Of a stretch of 64,000 nucleotides of DNA, positions 33,701 to 41,795 are shown one piece after another (the stretch's first letter is position 1; every line of letters begins with the position of its first letter). The stretch lies in assembly GCF_018853815.1 (NCBI RefSeq), contig NZ_JAAOMP010000153.1, positions 1 to 64,000 of the forward strand. The letters are read 5' to 3'. The position numbers and the translations under genes are program-made. Below the pieces are notes generated by a model. That model was not told the DNA's origin, did not search any database, and worked only from the letters and a program-made list of their open reading frames with translations. Origin of the DNA: Acidithiobacillus sulfurivorans (lineage in GTDB: Bacteria > Pseudomonadota > Gammaproteobacteria > Acidithiobacillales > Acidithiobacillaceae).

Positions 33701-33865
33701 GCGACGGTCTCCCTTTATGAAAATTCTCCGCTACCCAAACTCGTTTTGTAGCTGCTTCACAATTCAAATCTCAATATCCTAATATAAGATAGCATAAGAT
33801 TCGGTCGGTCAATCGGGCTTCACATTGTTTATGATCATGAGTATAGACAACGTGAGAAAACCATC
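33701..33865. promoter_or_regulatory. Divergent promoter region for the H+-ATPase run and the flavoprotein
   Basis: On the minus strand a -35-like TTGACC (33807-33812) is followed by an AT-rich stretch (33781-33796) that could supply the -10; spacing is longer than ideal, so this is a candidate only. The plus-strand promoter for the small gene and the flavoprotein must lie in the same interval. Confidence 0.3.
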
Positions 33866-33967
33866 ATGAATTTTAATGGTATATTCATATCTGCCTGTTT
33901 CTTTTTGTGGGCTATGCTAGGCTTTATGGGTTGGATTCAACGTGGAGAGCAGCAAAATGACCGTTAA
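33866..33967 (+). CDS. Possible 33-residue single-helix membrane protein
   Basis: ATG at 33866, stop TAA at 33965-33967. About 20 residues in the middle are strongly hydrophobic (Ile-Phe-Ile-Ser-Ala-Cys-Phe-Phe-Leu-Trp-Ala-Met-Leu) and the tail is polar with Gln and Arg, the layout of a small membrane subunit. A GAGAAAA stretch upstream is a weak ribosome binding site. It overlaps the start of the flavoprotein gene by 11 bp in another frame, which suggests coupling if real. Not recognised. Confidence 0.4.
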   Translation: MNFNGIFISACFFLWAMLGFMGWIQRGEQQNDR

Positions 33968-35336
33968 TGAAGTGGATTTGTTGTGCGTAGGCGCTGGTGG
34001 AGGGGCTTATCCGGCCGCTTTTCGTCTGGCAAAAGCCGGAAAAAAAGTGCTCATGGTCGATCCGAAGGGGGTCATGAGTGGAAACTGTCTGTATGAAGGT
34101 TGCGTTCCCTCCAAGGCGGTTCGTGAAACAGCCGCTTTCTACCAGGATGCTCAGCGTTTTCAGCCCTTCGGTCTCGCGGGCAATCTGCAAGTGGATTTTG
34201 CCGCCATGATGCAGCACAAAGATGCCATTCAGGAGCGGCGTTATGCCCAGCACGCAGCAGAACTGGCAGCAGAACCCCGTATCCGCTTGACCAAGGGACT
34301 AGCACGCCTGATAGATCCTCACACGGTGAAAGTAGATACGGATGCGGGAACGGATACCTATCATGCCCAGCATATCCTGATAGCCAGTGGCTCGGATGTG
34401 TTCACTCCGCCCTTGCCCGGTGCTGAATGGTGCTTGACCAGTCATGATCTTTATAAACCTTCGCCAGCCATGCGGACCTTTCCCAAAAAAATGCTGATTA
34501 TTGGCGGCGGTTACATAGGTCTGGAAACGGCGACATTTTTTGCTGCCTTGGGTACTGAGGTCACCTTGCTGCAAAAAGGTGCACAAATCCTGAACGGCAT
34601 GGATCCGACTATGGTCAATCTGTTGCTGCCTTTGCTTCCCAAAGGGCTTGAACTACGCACTAATGTAGAGGTGCAGCGCGTTGAAAAGACAGGCACTGGT
34701 CGTCGAGTTGTCTGGCTTCAGGACGGCGAGGAACAAAATCAGGAGGTCGATGCAGTCCTGCTCGCCGTAGGGCGTCGTCCGGTCATTCCAGAGGGTGCAG
34801 AAGCGCTGGGCATTGCGTTTGATCATCATGGTATTCAGGTGGGCCCCAGTCTGCAAACCCGCTTTCCGCATATTTATGCGGCAGGGGATGTCAACGGGCG
34901 GGTGCCTCTTTTTCATGCGGCGGTGCGCCAGTCTCTGGTGGCAGGCCACAATATTCTGGCGGGGAATGTTCCTGCTGATTATGCGGATTTTGACCATGTG
35001 CCCACAACGGTATTCACCTTGCCGGCGGCTGCTTATATTGGTCTGACTCCAGCCAAAGCGCCTCCCGGATCATTGCTGGAAGCCCACTATGCATTTTCGG
35101 AAGATTCCAGAGCGCAAATTCTGGAACGTATGGATGGCGAAATACGGCTCTTCTTTGAGCCTGGAAGTTTGCGGATTCGTGGTGCCTGGATTGTGGGCAT
35201 TGACGCAGGTAGTCTGATTGGTCAGGTCGGTACGGCCATTGCCGGCGGGATGACGGCCTATGACCTGGCCCGCTTTGCCGATCAGCATCCGATGTCAGCC
35301 GAGGGTATTGGCAAGGCCGCCCGCAGCATAATGTAG
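33957..35336 (+). CDS. Dihydrolipoamide-dehydrogenase-like flavoprotein
   Basis: A 459-residue disulfide oxidoreductase with FAD site Cys-Val-Gly-Ala-Gly-Gly-Gly, the redox pair in Cys-Leu-Tyr-Glu-Gly-Cys-Val-Pro-Ser-Lys, an NAD site Ile-Ile-Gly-Gly-Gly-Tyr-Ile-Gly-Leu-Glu and a C-terminal His-Pro-Met-Ser-Ala-Glu that fits the E3 His-Pro-x-x-x-Glu pair. The FAD loop has an unusual third glycine, and Tyr replaces the common Asn in Cys-Leu-Asn. It could serve as E3 for the divergent PDH genes, since none is encoded with them; mercuric reductase-like or other roles remain possible. The ATG at 33957 has GGAG nine bases upstream and is preferred to the GTG at 33942. Confidence 0.78.
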   Translation: MTVNEVDLLCVGAGGGAYPAAFRLAKAGKKVLMVDPKGVMSGNCLYEGCVPSKAVRETAAFYQDAQRFQPFGLAGNLQVDFAAMMQHKDAIQERRYAQHAAELAAEPRIRLTKGLARLIDPHTVKVDTDAGTDTYHAQHILIASGSDVFTPPLPGAEWCLTSHDLYKPSPAMRTFPKKMLIIGGGYIGLETATFFAALGTEVTLLQKGAQILNGMDPTMVNLLLPLLPKGLELRTNVEVQRVEKTGTGRRVVWLQDGEEQNQEVDAVLLAVGRRPVIPEGAEALGIAFDHHGIQVGPSLQTRFPHIYAAGDVNGRVPLFHAAVRQSLVAGHNILAGNVPADYADFDHVPTTVFTLPAAAYIGLTPAKAPPGSLLEAHYAFSEDSRAQILERMDGEIRLFFEPGSLRIRGAWIVGIDAGSLIGQVGTAIAGGMTAYDLARFADQHPMSAEGIGKAARSIM

Positions 35337-35398
35337 ATCACCCTATGCGATTGGTATCAGCACCATTGTCGGGTTTTCAGCCGAGGAGTATTTAACGC

Positions 35399-36433
35399 AT
35401 GGCTATCCAGAAAAAAAAGCTGATCATTGTGGCGGTAGTGGCTCTCGCCATTGCGGGTGCAGTCGCCTATTGGCAAACACGACCGACTGCACCCAGCGAT
35501 CAGGTAACGGTTTATGGTAATGTCGATATTCGTCAGGTGCAGACAGCCTTTGATGATAATGGCCGGCTGCTCAATCTCCTGGTTCAGGAGGGCGACCGGG
35601 TCAAAAAAGGCCAGCCATTGGCAGACATTGATCCAGTGCGCTTTCAGGATTCGGTAGACAAAGCCAGCGCCGCTGTTGCTGCTCAGGAGCAGGTTTTAGC
35701 GCGCCTTTTGGCGGGTTCCCGTCCCGAAGAAATTGCCGAGGCTCGGGCGCAGGCTACAGCCGCCCGGGCAACGCTGGCGAATGCCGAAATCACCTGGAAA
35801 CGCCAGGAGTCTCTTGCTGCCCAGCAATTTGTCCCTCAACAAAGTGTCGATAACGCGGCGGCTGTCCTGAAGACCGCCCGTGCCAATGCCGACCACGCCC
35901 AACAGGCATTGGCTCTGGCTGTCAAGGGACCGCGCAAGGAGGACATTGCGGCAGCACGGCAAATGCTGCGGGCCGATAAGGCGGGTTTGTCTTTGGCGCA
36001 GCGCGAGCTGGTAGACACGCGTCTCTACGCACCCGATGCCGGCGTGGTTCAGGACCGTATTCTGGAGCCGGGCGATATGGTTTCTCCGCAGACGCCAGTG
36101 TTTACCCTGGCGCTGGATAATCCGGTTTGGGTACGTGCCTACCTGCCGGAAAAAGCGCTGGGTCAGGTTCGCCTGGGCATGAAAGCAAATATTCAAAGTG
36201 ATTCCTTTCCCGGCAAAACATTTTCCGGCTGGGTGGGTTTCATTTCACCCACCGCAGAATTTACGCCCAAGACCGTGCAAACCACCGAATTGCGCACCGA
36301 ACTGGTCTATCGAGTGCGGGTTTATGCCTGTAATCCCCGGCATCAGTTGCGTCTCGGAATGCCCGTTACCGTGCATGTCTCCTTGCAAAACAATCATCCG
36401 CAAAAATTGTCTGCGCATCCCTGCGGAAACTGA
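35399..36433 (+). CDS. ybhG: HlyD-family periplasmic adaptor of an ABC exporter (YbhG-like)
   Basis: A 344-residue membrane fusion protein: an N-terminal membrane anchor (residues 8-24), a lipoyl half-domain with Tyr-Gly-Asn-Val-Asp-Ile-Arg-Gln-Val, a long helical hairpin rich in Ala, Arg and Gln (about 90-210) and a C-terminal beta-barrel. It starts a four-gene unit with spacing of 3 bp or less or overlaps. In E. coli YbhG works with YbhFSR in drug and cation export. RBS GAGGAG is visible. It follows the flavoprotein by 62 bp. Confidence 0.88.
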   Translation: MAIQKKKLIIVAVVALAIAGAVAYWQTRPTAPSDQVTVYGNVDIRQVQTAFDDNGRLLNLLVQEGDRVKKGQPLADIDPVRFQDSVDKASAAVAAQEQVLARLLAGSRPEEIAEARAQATAARATLANAEITWKRQESLAAQQFVPQQSVDNAAAVLKTARANADHAQQALALAVKGPRKEDIAAARQMLRADKAGLSLAQRELVDTRLYAPDAGVVQDRILEPGDMVSPQTPVFTLALDNPVWVRAYLPEKALGQVRLGMKANIQSDSFPGKTFSGWVGFISPTAEFTPKTVQTTELRTELVYRVRVYACNPRHQLRLGMPVTVHVSLQNNHPQKLSAHPCGN

Positions 36434-36436
36434 GTC

Positions 36437-38209
36437 GTGAGCGAAGCTGTTACGCCGCTGCATTTTGCTGATGTCAGCAAAAGCTTTGCCCGTGGCAAGG
36501 AGCGGGTGCAGGCCCTGGATCATCTGGAGATAACTTTGCAGGCAGGCAGCATCACTGGACTACTGGGGCCTGACGGTGCCGGTAAAACCACCTTGATGCG
36601 TCTGGCTACGGGTCTGCTTTTACCCGATAGCGGTACCGTGAGTGTGTTGGGTGCTGACACCCGCAGTCAGGCCAATGTGATTCAAAATCAAATCGGCTAC
36701 ATGCCCCAGCGTTTTGGTCTGTATGAAGAACTCAGCGTACAGGAAAACCTGGACCTTTATGCGGATTTGCAAGGATTGAGTCGAGAGGCGGTGCGGAGCC
36801 GCCAGCAGGAGTTGCTCAAGCTGACGGCACTGGGTCCTTTTGGTGCCAGGCCTTCCGGAGCCCTATCCGGCGGCATGAAACAGAAATTGGGCCTGGCCTG
36901 CGCCCTGTTACGGGCGCCGCAATTGTTGCTGCTGGATGAACCTACAGTGGGCGTGGACCCCATCGCCCGCCGTGAACTCTGGGAAATCATTCAGGGATTA
37001 CGTGAGAAAGGCCTGACCGTGCTGATGAGTACCGCCTATTTTGATGAGGCGGAGCGCTGCGATGAAATTCTCCTGTTACATCAGGGTAAATTGCTCAAAA
37101 AAGATACTCCGGCGGCATTCAGCGCGCCACTTGATGGGCGCTGTTTTCTGGTAAGCGACGAGACGGTCAGCAAGCGGCATCTCCGCGAAACCTTGCAAGC
37201 CCGTCCGGGTATTCAGGATGCGCGTATTCTCGCCAATGGCGTGCGGGTACTTTGCCGAACCACGACGCAGCCGGAAGCGTGGGCGGGAGAGAGCTGGCAA
37301 GCGGTTGCCCCGTCCTTTGAAGATGCTTTTGTGGATTTACTGGGTGCTTCAATGGCAACGCCTGATGCACCGGTGACTTCCCATACTGCGGCGGCAGAGC
37401 CAGTACAGCAGGCTTCTCCTATGCCGCCCAGGGACGAATCCACGCCGGAAACCGTCATTGAGGTACATGATCTTTGCAAGTTTTTTGGTCATTTCGAAGC
37501 CGTCAAGGATAATAGTTTCAGCGTTCAGAAAGGGCAGATTTTTGGTCTGTTAGGGGCCAATGGTGCCGGTAAAAGTACGACTTTCCGCATGCTTTGCGGT
37601 CTGCTCCCCGCCTCTTCGGGTACCTTGCGCGTTGCCGGGGTGGACATGCGCCACGCCAGCGCCGAGGCGCGGGCACGCATAGGTTATGTCTCCCAGAAGT
37701 TTTCTCTCTATGGCAATCTCAGTTGTGATCAGAATCTCAGCTTTTTCTCGGCAGCCTATGGCTTACGCGGGGCTTTGCGACGGCAGCGACTGGATTGGGC
37801 GCGGCAGGAATTCCAGTTGGAAGACTATCGCGACGTCAATGTGGACGAGCTTCCCCTGGGCATCAAGCAACGACTTGCCCTGGCTTGCGCCTTGTTGCAC
37901 GAACCCCCCATTCTTTTTCTGGACGAACCCACTTCCGGCGTCGATCCCCTGGCCCGGCGGGAATTCTGGAAGCGGGTCAATGCACTGGCAGAAGCCGGGG
38001 TGACGGTGATGATTACCACCCACTTTATGGATGAGGCCGAATATTGCGACAATCTGGTTCTGATGTCGCTCGGCGAAGTACTGGCCCAGGGAAGTCCTGA
38101 GCAGGTGCGCGCCCAGGCCCGCAGTGAAGAACACCCTGACCCCAGCATGGAGGACGCATTTATCCTCCTGATTCAGAATCATGAAAGTCAAATCCGGAGA
38201 TCCTCATGA
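36437..38209 (+). CDS. ybhF: ABC exporter ATPase with two nucleotide-binding domains (YbhF-like)
   Basis: A 590-residue protein with two fused ABC domains. The first has Walker A Gly-Pro-Asp-Gly-Ala-Gly-Lys-Thr and signature Leu-Ser-Gly-Gly-Met-Lys-Gln. The second has Walker A Gly-Ala-Asn-Gly-Ala-Gly-Lys-Ser and a degenerate signature Leu-Pro-Leu-Gly-Ile-Lys-Gln. Both have Leu-Asp-Glu-Pro-Thr Walker B. A linker of about 70 residues rich in Ala, Pro and Thr joins them. It starts with GTG three bases after the ybhG stop and overlaps ybhS by 4 bp. Confidence 0.92.
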   Translation: MSEAVTPLHFADVSKSFARGKERVQALDHLEITLQAGSITGLLGPDGAGKTTLMRLATGLLLPDSGTVSVLGADTRSQANVIQNQIGYMPQRFGLYEELSVQENLDLYADLQGLSREAVRSRQQELLKLTALGPFGARPSGALSGGMKQKLGLACALLRAPQLLLLDEPTVGVDPIARRELWEIIQGLREKGLTVLMSTAYFDEAERCDEILLLHQGKLLKKDTPAAFSAPLDGRCFLVSDETVSKRHLRETLQARPGIQDARILANGVRVLCRTTTQPEAWAGESWQAVAPSFEDAFVDLLGASMATPDAPVTSHTAAAEPVQQASPMPPRDESTPETVIEVHDLCKFFGHFEAVKDNSFSVQKGQIFGLLGANGAGKSTTFRMLCGLLPASSGTLRVAGVDMRHASAEARARIGYVSQKFSLYGNLSCDQNLSFFSAAYGLRGALRRQRLDWARQEFQLEDYRDVNVDELPLGIKQRLALACALLHEPPILFLDEPTSGVDPLARREFWKRVNALAEAGVTVMITTHFMDEAEYCDNLVLMSLGEVLAQGSPEQVRAQARSEEHPDPSMEDAFILLIQNHESQIRRSS

Positions 38210-39321
38210 ATCTGCAGCGCCTGCGCGGCCTGATTCGTAAGGAGTTCATCCAGATTTTGCGGGACCCTTCGGCCATAGCCATTGCCTTTGTCTTACCGGT
38301 ATTCCTGCTGTTTTTATTTGGCTACGGTGTCTCCCTCGATGCCCGTCATGTGCCCATAGCGGTAGTCGTGGATCAACCTACCGCAGAAACCAGTGCGTTT
38401 GTGGGTGGGCTACAGCATTCACCTTATTTCAAGCCGGAAATATATGGCAGTCTGCATCAGGCCCGAGAGGCAGTCATGGACCGTAAGGCCGACGGGATTG
38501 TCTGGCTGCGCGCCGATTTCAGTCGCCAGGTCATTCAGGGCAAAACGGCGCCCATCGGGGTGTTGGTCAACGGGGTGGATGCCAATAATGCCCGCATTAT
38601 GGAAGGCTATATACAGGGCGTTTGGCAAAACTGGTTGCAACAGCGTGCCCTCAATGCGGGCAAGCCGCTGATTATCCCGATCAATGCCGAACCTCGCATC
38701 TGGTTTAATCCGGCCTTGCGCAGTCGGGATTTTTTAGTACCTGGTTTGATTGCCGTTATCATGACGCTCATTGGCGCCTTGCTGACCGCGCTGGTGGTCG
38801 CCCGTGAATGGGAGCGCGGGACCATGGAGGCCTTGATGGCTACACCGGTCACCATGGGCGAGATTTTGCTGGGTAAACTGATTCCTTATTTCATCATGGG
38901 TATGGGCGGTTTGTTGTTGTCGGTGGCTCTGGCCGTCTGGCTTTTCGCTGTGCCGCTGGTGGGGAGCTTCTGGGTGTTGCTGGTCTGTTCGGCGCTTTTT
39001 CTGCTGGCGGCGCTGGGCATGGGTCTACTGATTTCCAGTGCGGCCCGCAACCAGTTTGTGGCAGGGCAAATTGCCATCATCGTCACCTTTTTACCAGCCT
39101 TCATTCTTTCCGGCTTCATTTTCGACATCCAGTCGATGCCGGCCCCGATCCGCTTCATGACCCACATTGTCGCCGCCCGATATTTTGTCAGCATCCTGCA
39201 AACGGTGTTTCTTGCAGGGGATGTGTGGTCCATCATTCTCTGGAATAGTCTGGCCCTGTTGTTGATGGCCCTGTTTTTTCTGGGGGTTACCTGGCGACGT
39301 TCGCGCAAGAGGTTAGACTGA
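38206..39321 (+). CDS. ybhS: ABC exporter permease, ABC-2 type (YbhS-like)
   Basis: A 371-residue ABC-2 permease: one N-terminal membrane helix, a large periplasmic domain (about residues 45-170) and five C-terminal helices, with the conserved Glu-Trp-Glu-Arg-Gly-Thr-Met-Glu-Ala-Leu at the coupling region. It is expected to pair with the following permease and the YbhF-like ATPase. Both ends overlap neighbours (4 bp and 1 bp). Confidence 0.92.
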   Translation: MNLQRLRGLIRKEFIQILRDPSAIAIAFVLPVFLLFLFGYGVSLDARHVPIAVVVDQPTAETSAFVGGLQHSPYFKPEIYGSLHQAREAVMDRKADGIVWLRADFSRQVIQGKTAPIGVLVNGVDANNARIMEGYIQGVWQNWLQQRALNAGKPLIIPINAEPRIWFNPALRSRDFLVPGLIAVIMTLIGALLTALVVAREWERGTMEALMATPVTMGEILLGKLIPYFIMGMGGLLLSVALAVWLFAVPLVGSFWVLLVCSALFLLAALGMGLLISSAARNQFVAGQIAIIVTFLPAFILSGFIFDIQSMPAPIRFMTHIVAARYFVSILQTVFLAGDVWSIILWNSLALLLMALFFLGVTWRRSRKRLD

Positions 39322-40430
39322 TGCTGGCACGCATATGGGCCTTGGTGATCAAGGAATTTCTCGCGCTCATGCGCGATAAAAAAAGCCGTTTTGTGCTGAT
39401 AGGACCACCGATTATCCAGTTGCTGGTGTTTGGATATGCCGCTACCTACGACCTGAACCATATTCCCTATGCGGTTTATAACCAGGACAGCGGCTTTGCT
39501 TCCCGGCAATTATTGGGCGATTTTCAGGGATCTACAGCCTTTAAGCAGGTTGCAACCATTGACAACGAAGGACAAATTGCTCCGCTCATCAATAATGAAA
39601 AAGCCTTGCTCGTCCTGAATATTGGCCCGCACTTTACCCGCGATTTGCTCATGCATCATCCGGCACCCCTGCAGGTGATCATCAATGGTCGCAACTCCAA
39701 TACGGCCACCCTGGCACTGAATGATGTGAATACGGTGTTGATGCACTTCGATCTGCGCTGGGCGCAGGAACACCACTGGGGGAAGCCACCGGCACAACTG
39801 GTTGTTCGTTCGTGGTTTAATCCTAATCTGCTGTCGCGCTGGTTTATTGTGCCGGGTATTGTGGCACTGCTGGTGCTGGTGGTGACGCTGCTGGTAACCG
39901 GCTTGTCCGTAGCCCGAGAGCGTGAACAGGGTACCTTTGATCAATTGCTGGTGACGCCCATGCGCCCCGTGGAAATCTTACTGGGTAAGGCCATACCCGG
40001 TTTTGTGATCGGTGCGCTGGAAGGGCTGTTTATTGTTCTGGTGGCGGTGTTCTGGTTTCGGGTGCCTTTTGTCGGCAGTATCCCCGCTCTTGCCCTCGGT
40101 TTGGCCCTTTTTCTGCTGGCGGGAGTAGGTATCGGCCTGATGATATCTTCCCTGTCGGTCACTCAGCAGCAGGGCTTGCTGGGCGTGTTCATTTTTCTGG
40201 TGCCGGCCATCATTCTTTCGGGTTTCGCCACCCCCATCGCCAACATGCCCGAAGCGGTTCAATACCTGACCTATCTCAACCCCATGCGCTATTTTCTGAT
40301 TATTGTGCGCGGGGTTTTTCTGGAAGGAGACAACATCCCCATGCTCTGGCCCCAATACTGGCCCCTGGCCATTATCGCCCTGTGCTCCATGGCGGCTGCC
40401 TCCTGGCTGTTTCGACATCGGATGCAGTGA
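39321..40430 (+). CDS. ybhR: ABC exporter permease, ABC-2 type (YbhR-like)
   Basis: A 369-residue ABC-2 permease with the same layout as its neighbour and the coupling segment Glu-Arg-Glu-Gln-Gly-Thr-Phe-Asp-Gln-Leu. It is the last gene of the export operon. Its final 59 bp are overlapped, on the other strand, by the tail of a GNAT toxin gene, which marks the edge of the toxin-antitoxin patchwork. No terminator is seen after the stop. Confidence 0.92.
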   Translation: MLARIWALVIKEFLALMRDKKSRFVLIGPPIIQLLVFGYAATYDLNHIPYAVYNQDSGFASRQLLGDFQGSTAFKQVATIDNEGQIAPLINNEKALLVLNIGPHFTRDLLMHHPAPLQVIINGRNSNTATLALNDVNTVLMHFDLRWAQEHHWGKPPAQLVVRSWFNPNLLSRWFIVPGIVALLVLVVTLLVTGLSVAREREQGTFDQLLVTPMRPVEILLGKAIPGFVIGALEGLFIVLVAVFWFRVPFVGSIPALALGLALFLLAGVGIGLMISSLSVTQQQGLLGVFIFLVPAIILSGFATPIANMPEAVQYLTYLNPMRYFLIIVRGVFLEGDNIPMLWPQYWPLAIIALCSMAAASWLFRHRMQ

Positions 40431-40917
40431 AGCGTCGCGCGTCCCTTAGTAGCAGGATGAGTTGCCGTTCGTTGTCTGGCGTCGGTTCGAATCCGAAACG
40501 GCGATAGAATGCATCGGCATCGGCGTCAAGGGGGTGCGTCAGTAAAGCCCGGATGCCCGCATGCTCGGCAATTGCAAGAGCCCGGTGGATAGCATCTTGC
40601 AATAAACTAAAGCCGATACCTTGTTTTTGATAATCGAGATCCACGGCAAGACGTGCCAGAATGACCAGCGGGATCGGGTACTGACCCATTCCCCGACGAA
40701 TGCGCTCTGGTGCATCGAGTGTGTCGATTTGGCCCACAGTCAGGCTGAAGTAACCGGCAACTCGGGTTTCATCACAGACCACGAAGGTTCTCGCCGAGCC
40801 GCTACCTTGCGCTTGGCGAGCGTGGCGCAACAGCCAGTCGGTGAGGCCAGATTTCCCGCAGTCAAAATCTTCCAGCCGATGTTGCACATCGAGTGGCTGC
40901 GGCGCGGATAAGTTCAT
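40372..40917 (-). CDS. GNAT-type toxin (TacT-like acetyltransferase)
   Basis: A 181-residue GNAT protein: Phe-Asp-Cys-Gly near the start, Phe-Val-Val-Cys-Asp, Arg-Leu-Ala-Val-Asp and the acetyl-CoA loop Gln-Lys-Gln-Gly-Ile-Gly, then Phe-Tyr-Arg-Arg-Phe-Gly-Phe. TacT-type toxins acetylate aminoacyl-tRNA and stop translation. Its ATG overlaps the antitoxin stop by 4 bp. The usual end of the family (Leu-Leu-Leu-x-Asp-Ala) is followed here by about 20 extra residues read antisense into ybhR, so the true stop was probably lost at the junction. Several damaged copies of this gene lie within 4 kb. Confidence 0.85.
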   Translation of the reverse strand: MNLSAPQPLDVQHRLEDFDCGKSGLTDWLLRHARQAQGSGSARTFVVCDETRVAGYFSLTVGQIDTLDAPERIRRGMGQYPIPLVILARLAVDLDYQKQGIGFSLLQDAIHRALAIAEHAGIRALLTHPLDADADAFYRRFGFEPTPDNERQLILLLRDARRFTASDVETARRQPPWSTGR

Positions 40918-41201
40918 TTCTTGGCCCATACCGAAGGTCGGGAGAACAGGTCGGCCAATCCGGGGTTATCAGATTCCGGCCGGTCCAGCATTTCCAGGAT
41001 CGCTTGATACTGACTGCCGGTCACCATGAACAGTCGCTGATCGAGCAGGGTCTGCTCGGCGGCCTGGTAAGCGGCATCCAGAATGAAATCGGTCAGCGAT
41101 TTATGTGCGACCTCGGCGGCGCGACGCAGTACGGTTTCCTGAGCCGGTGTCGCGCGCAGTCCGAGGCGGGCCGAGCGAGTCGTAGTGTTTGTGGTCAGCA
41201 T
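40914..41201 (-). CDS. DUF1778 (TacA-like) antitoxin
   Basis: A 95-residue protein with an N-terminal ribbon-helix-helix (Arg-Leu-Gly-Leu-Arg-Ala-Thr...Ser-Leu-Thr-Asp-Phe-Ile-Leu) and a C-terminal toxin-binding tail. DUF1778 antitoxins neutralise GNAT toxins and repress their own promoter. The ATG at 41201 has GGAGGA eight bases upstream. A dyad about 20 bp upstream of the start is a likely operator. Confidence 0.88.
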   Translation of the reverse strand: MLTTNTTTRSARLGLRATPAQETVLRRAAEVAHKSLTDFILDAAYQAAEQTLLDQRLFMVTGSQYQAILEMLDRPESDNPGLADLFSRPSVWAKK

Positions 41202-41219
41202 GACAACGGTCCTCCTGAT

Positions 41220-41243
41220 GTACGTTGGGCACAACGTTAGTAC
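41220..41243 (-). promoter_or_regulatory. Probable operator of the GNAT/DUF1778 module
   Basis: ACGTT at 41222-41226 and AACGT at 41233-41237 form a dyad with a six-base spacer, with further GTAC symmetry around it. It lies just before the antitoxin ribosome binding site, where ribbon-helix-helix antitoxins bind. Confidence 0.4.
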
Positions 41244-41315
41244 AAATGACGCTACACGTCCAGGCGTCGATCGGCAAAATGAAGCCAGCTTAACCAGCGG
41301 AGCCAGCGCTGTTTA

Positions 41316-41549
41316 ACACTGGAAAGCGTCATCGCTCCCAGCGTCAAGGAGCTGCGGACGCGGCTTGATGGTGTTGAAAAGAGCGTTCAGGAAGTCGGCC
41401 AGCGTGTGGATCGTCTTGATGGTCGCGTGGAGCATCTGACGGAACGTATGGAACAGGGCTTTGCCCGCATGGACTCTCGGTTGGATGCACTTATCCCGAC
41501 GCAATCACTGCGCGCCTGGAGCGCGAGGTCCAGGAATTGCGGAAAGCCT
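41316..41549 (+). pseudogene. Remnant of a coiled-coil protein
   Basis: No start codon. The reading frame shows a heptad-rich stretch (Leu-Asp-Gly-Val-Glu-Lys-Ser-Val-Gln-Glu-Val and Val-Asp-Arg-Leu-Asp-Gly-Arg-Val-Glu-His-Leu). After a frameshift near 41500 the frame continues as Ile-Thr-Ala-Arg-Leu-Glu-Arg-Glu-Val-Gln-Glu-Leu and stops at 41547. The rest of the gene is missing. It sits between two toxin-antitoxin modules. Confidence 0.55.
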
Positions 41550-41555
41550 AACATC

Positions 41556-41795
41556 CTCTGGCGTCGGTTCGAATCCTAAACGGCGATAGAATGCATCGGT
41601 ATCGGGTACTGACCCACAGTCAGGCTGAAGTAACCCGCTTCATGTACATCCATGTATTCACAGTGCTACTCAAATGAGCCAGAATATAATCGGGCATGGA
41701 TAAAATGGGGGCACCATAGTGATCACGAAAATTTTCAGAAACGGTAATTCGCAGGCCGTCCGCATCCCGGCGGAATTGGCGTTCAAGAACAGGGA
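41556..41795. pseudogene. Degenerate copy of a toxin fragment plus vapB 5' end
   Basis: Bases 41556-41633 match two short pieces of the GNAT toxin gene at 40372 (antisense orientation kept), with most of it deleted. Bases 41634-41795 match the upstream region and first 25 codons of the intact vapB at 44546, starting at a GTG at 41719. The vapB frame then runs into hipA sequence and is lost. The whole block is a shortened copy of 44330-44625. Confidence 0.75.
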
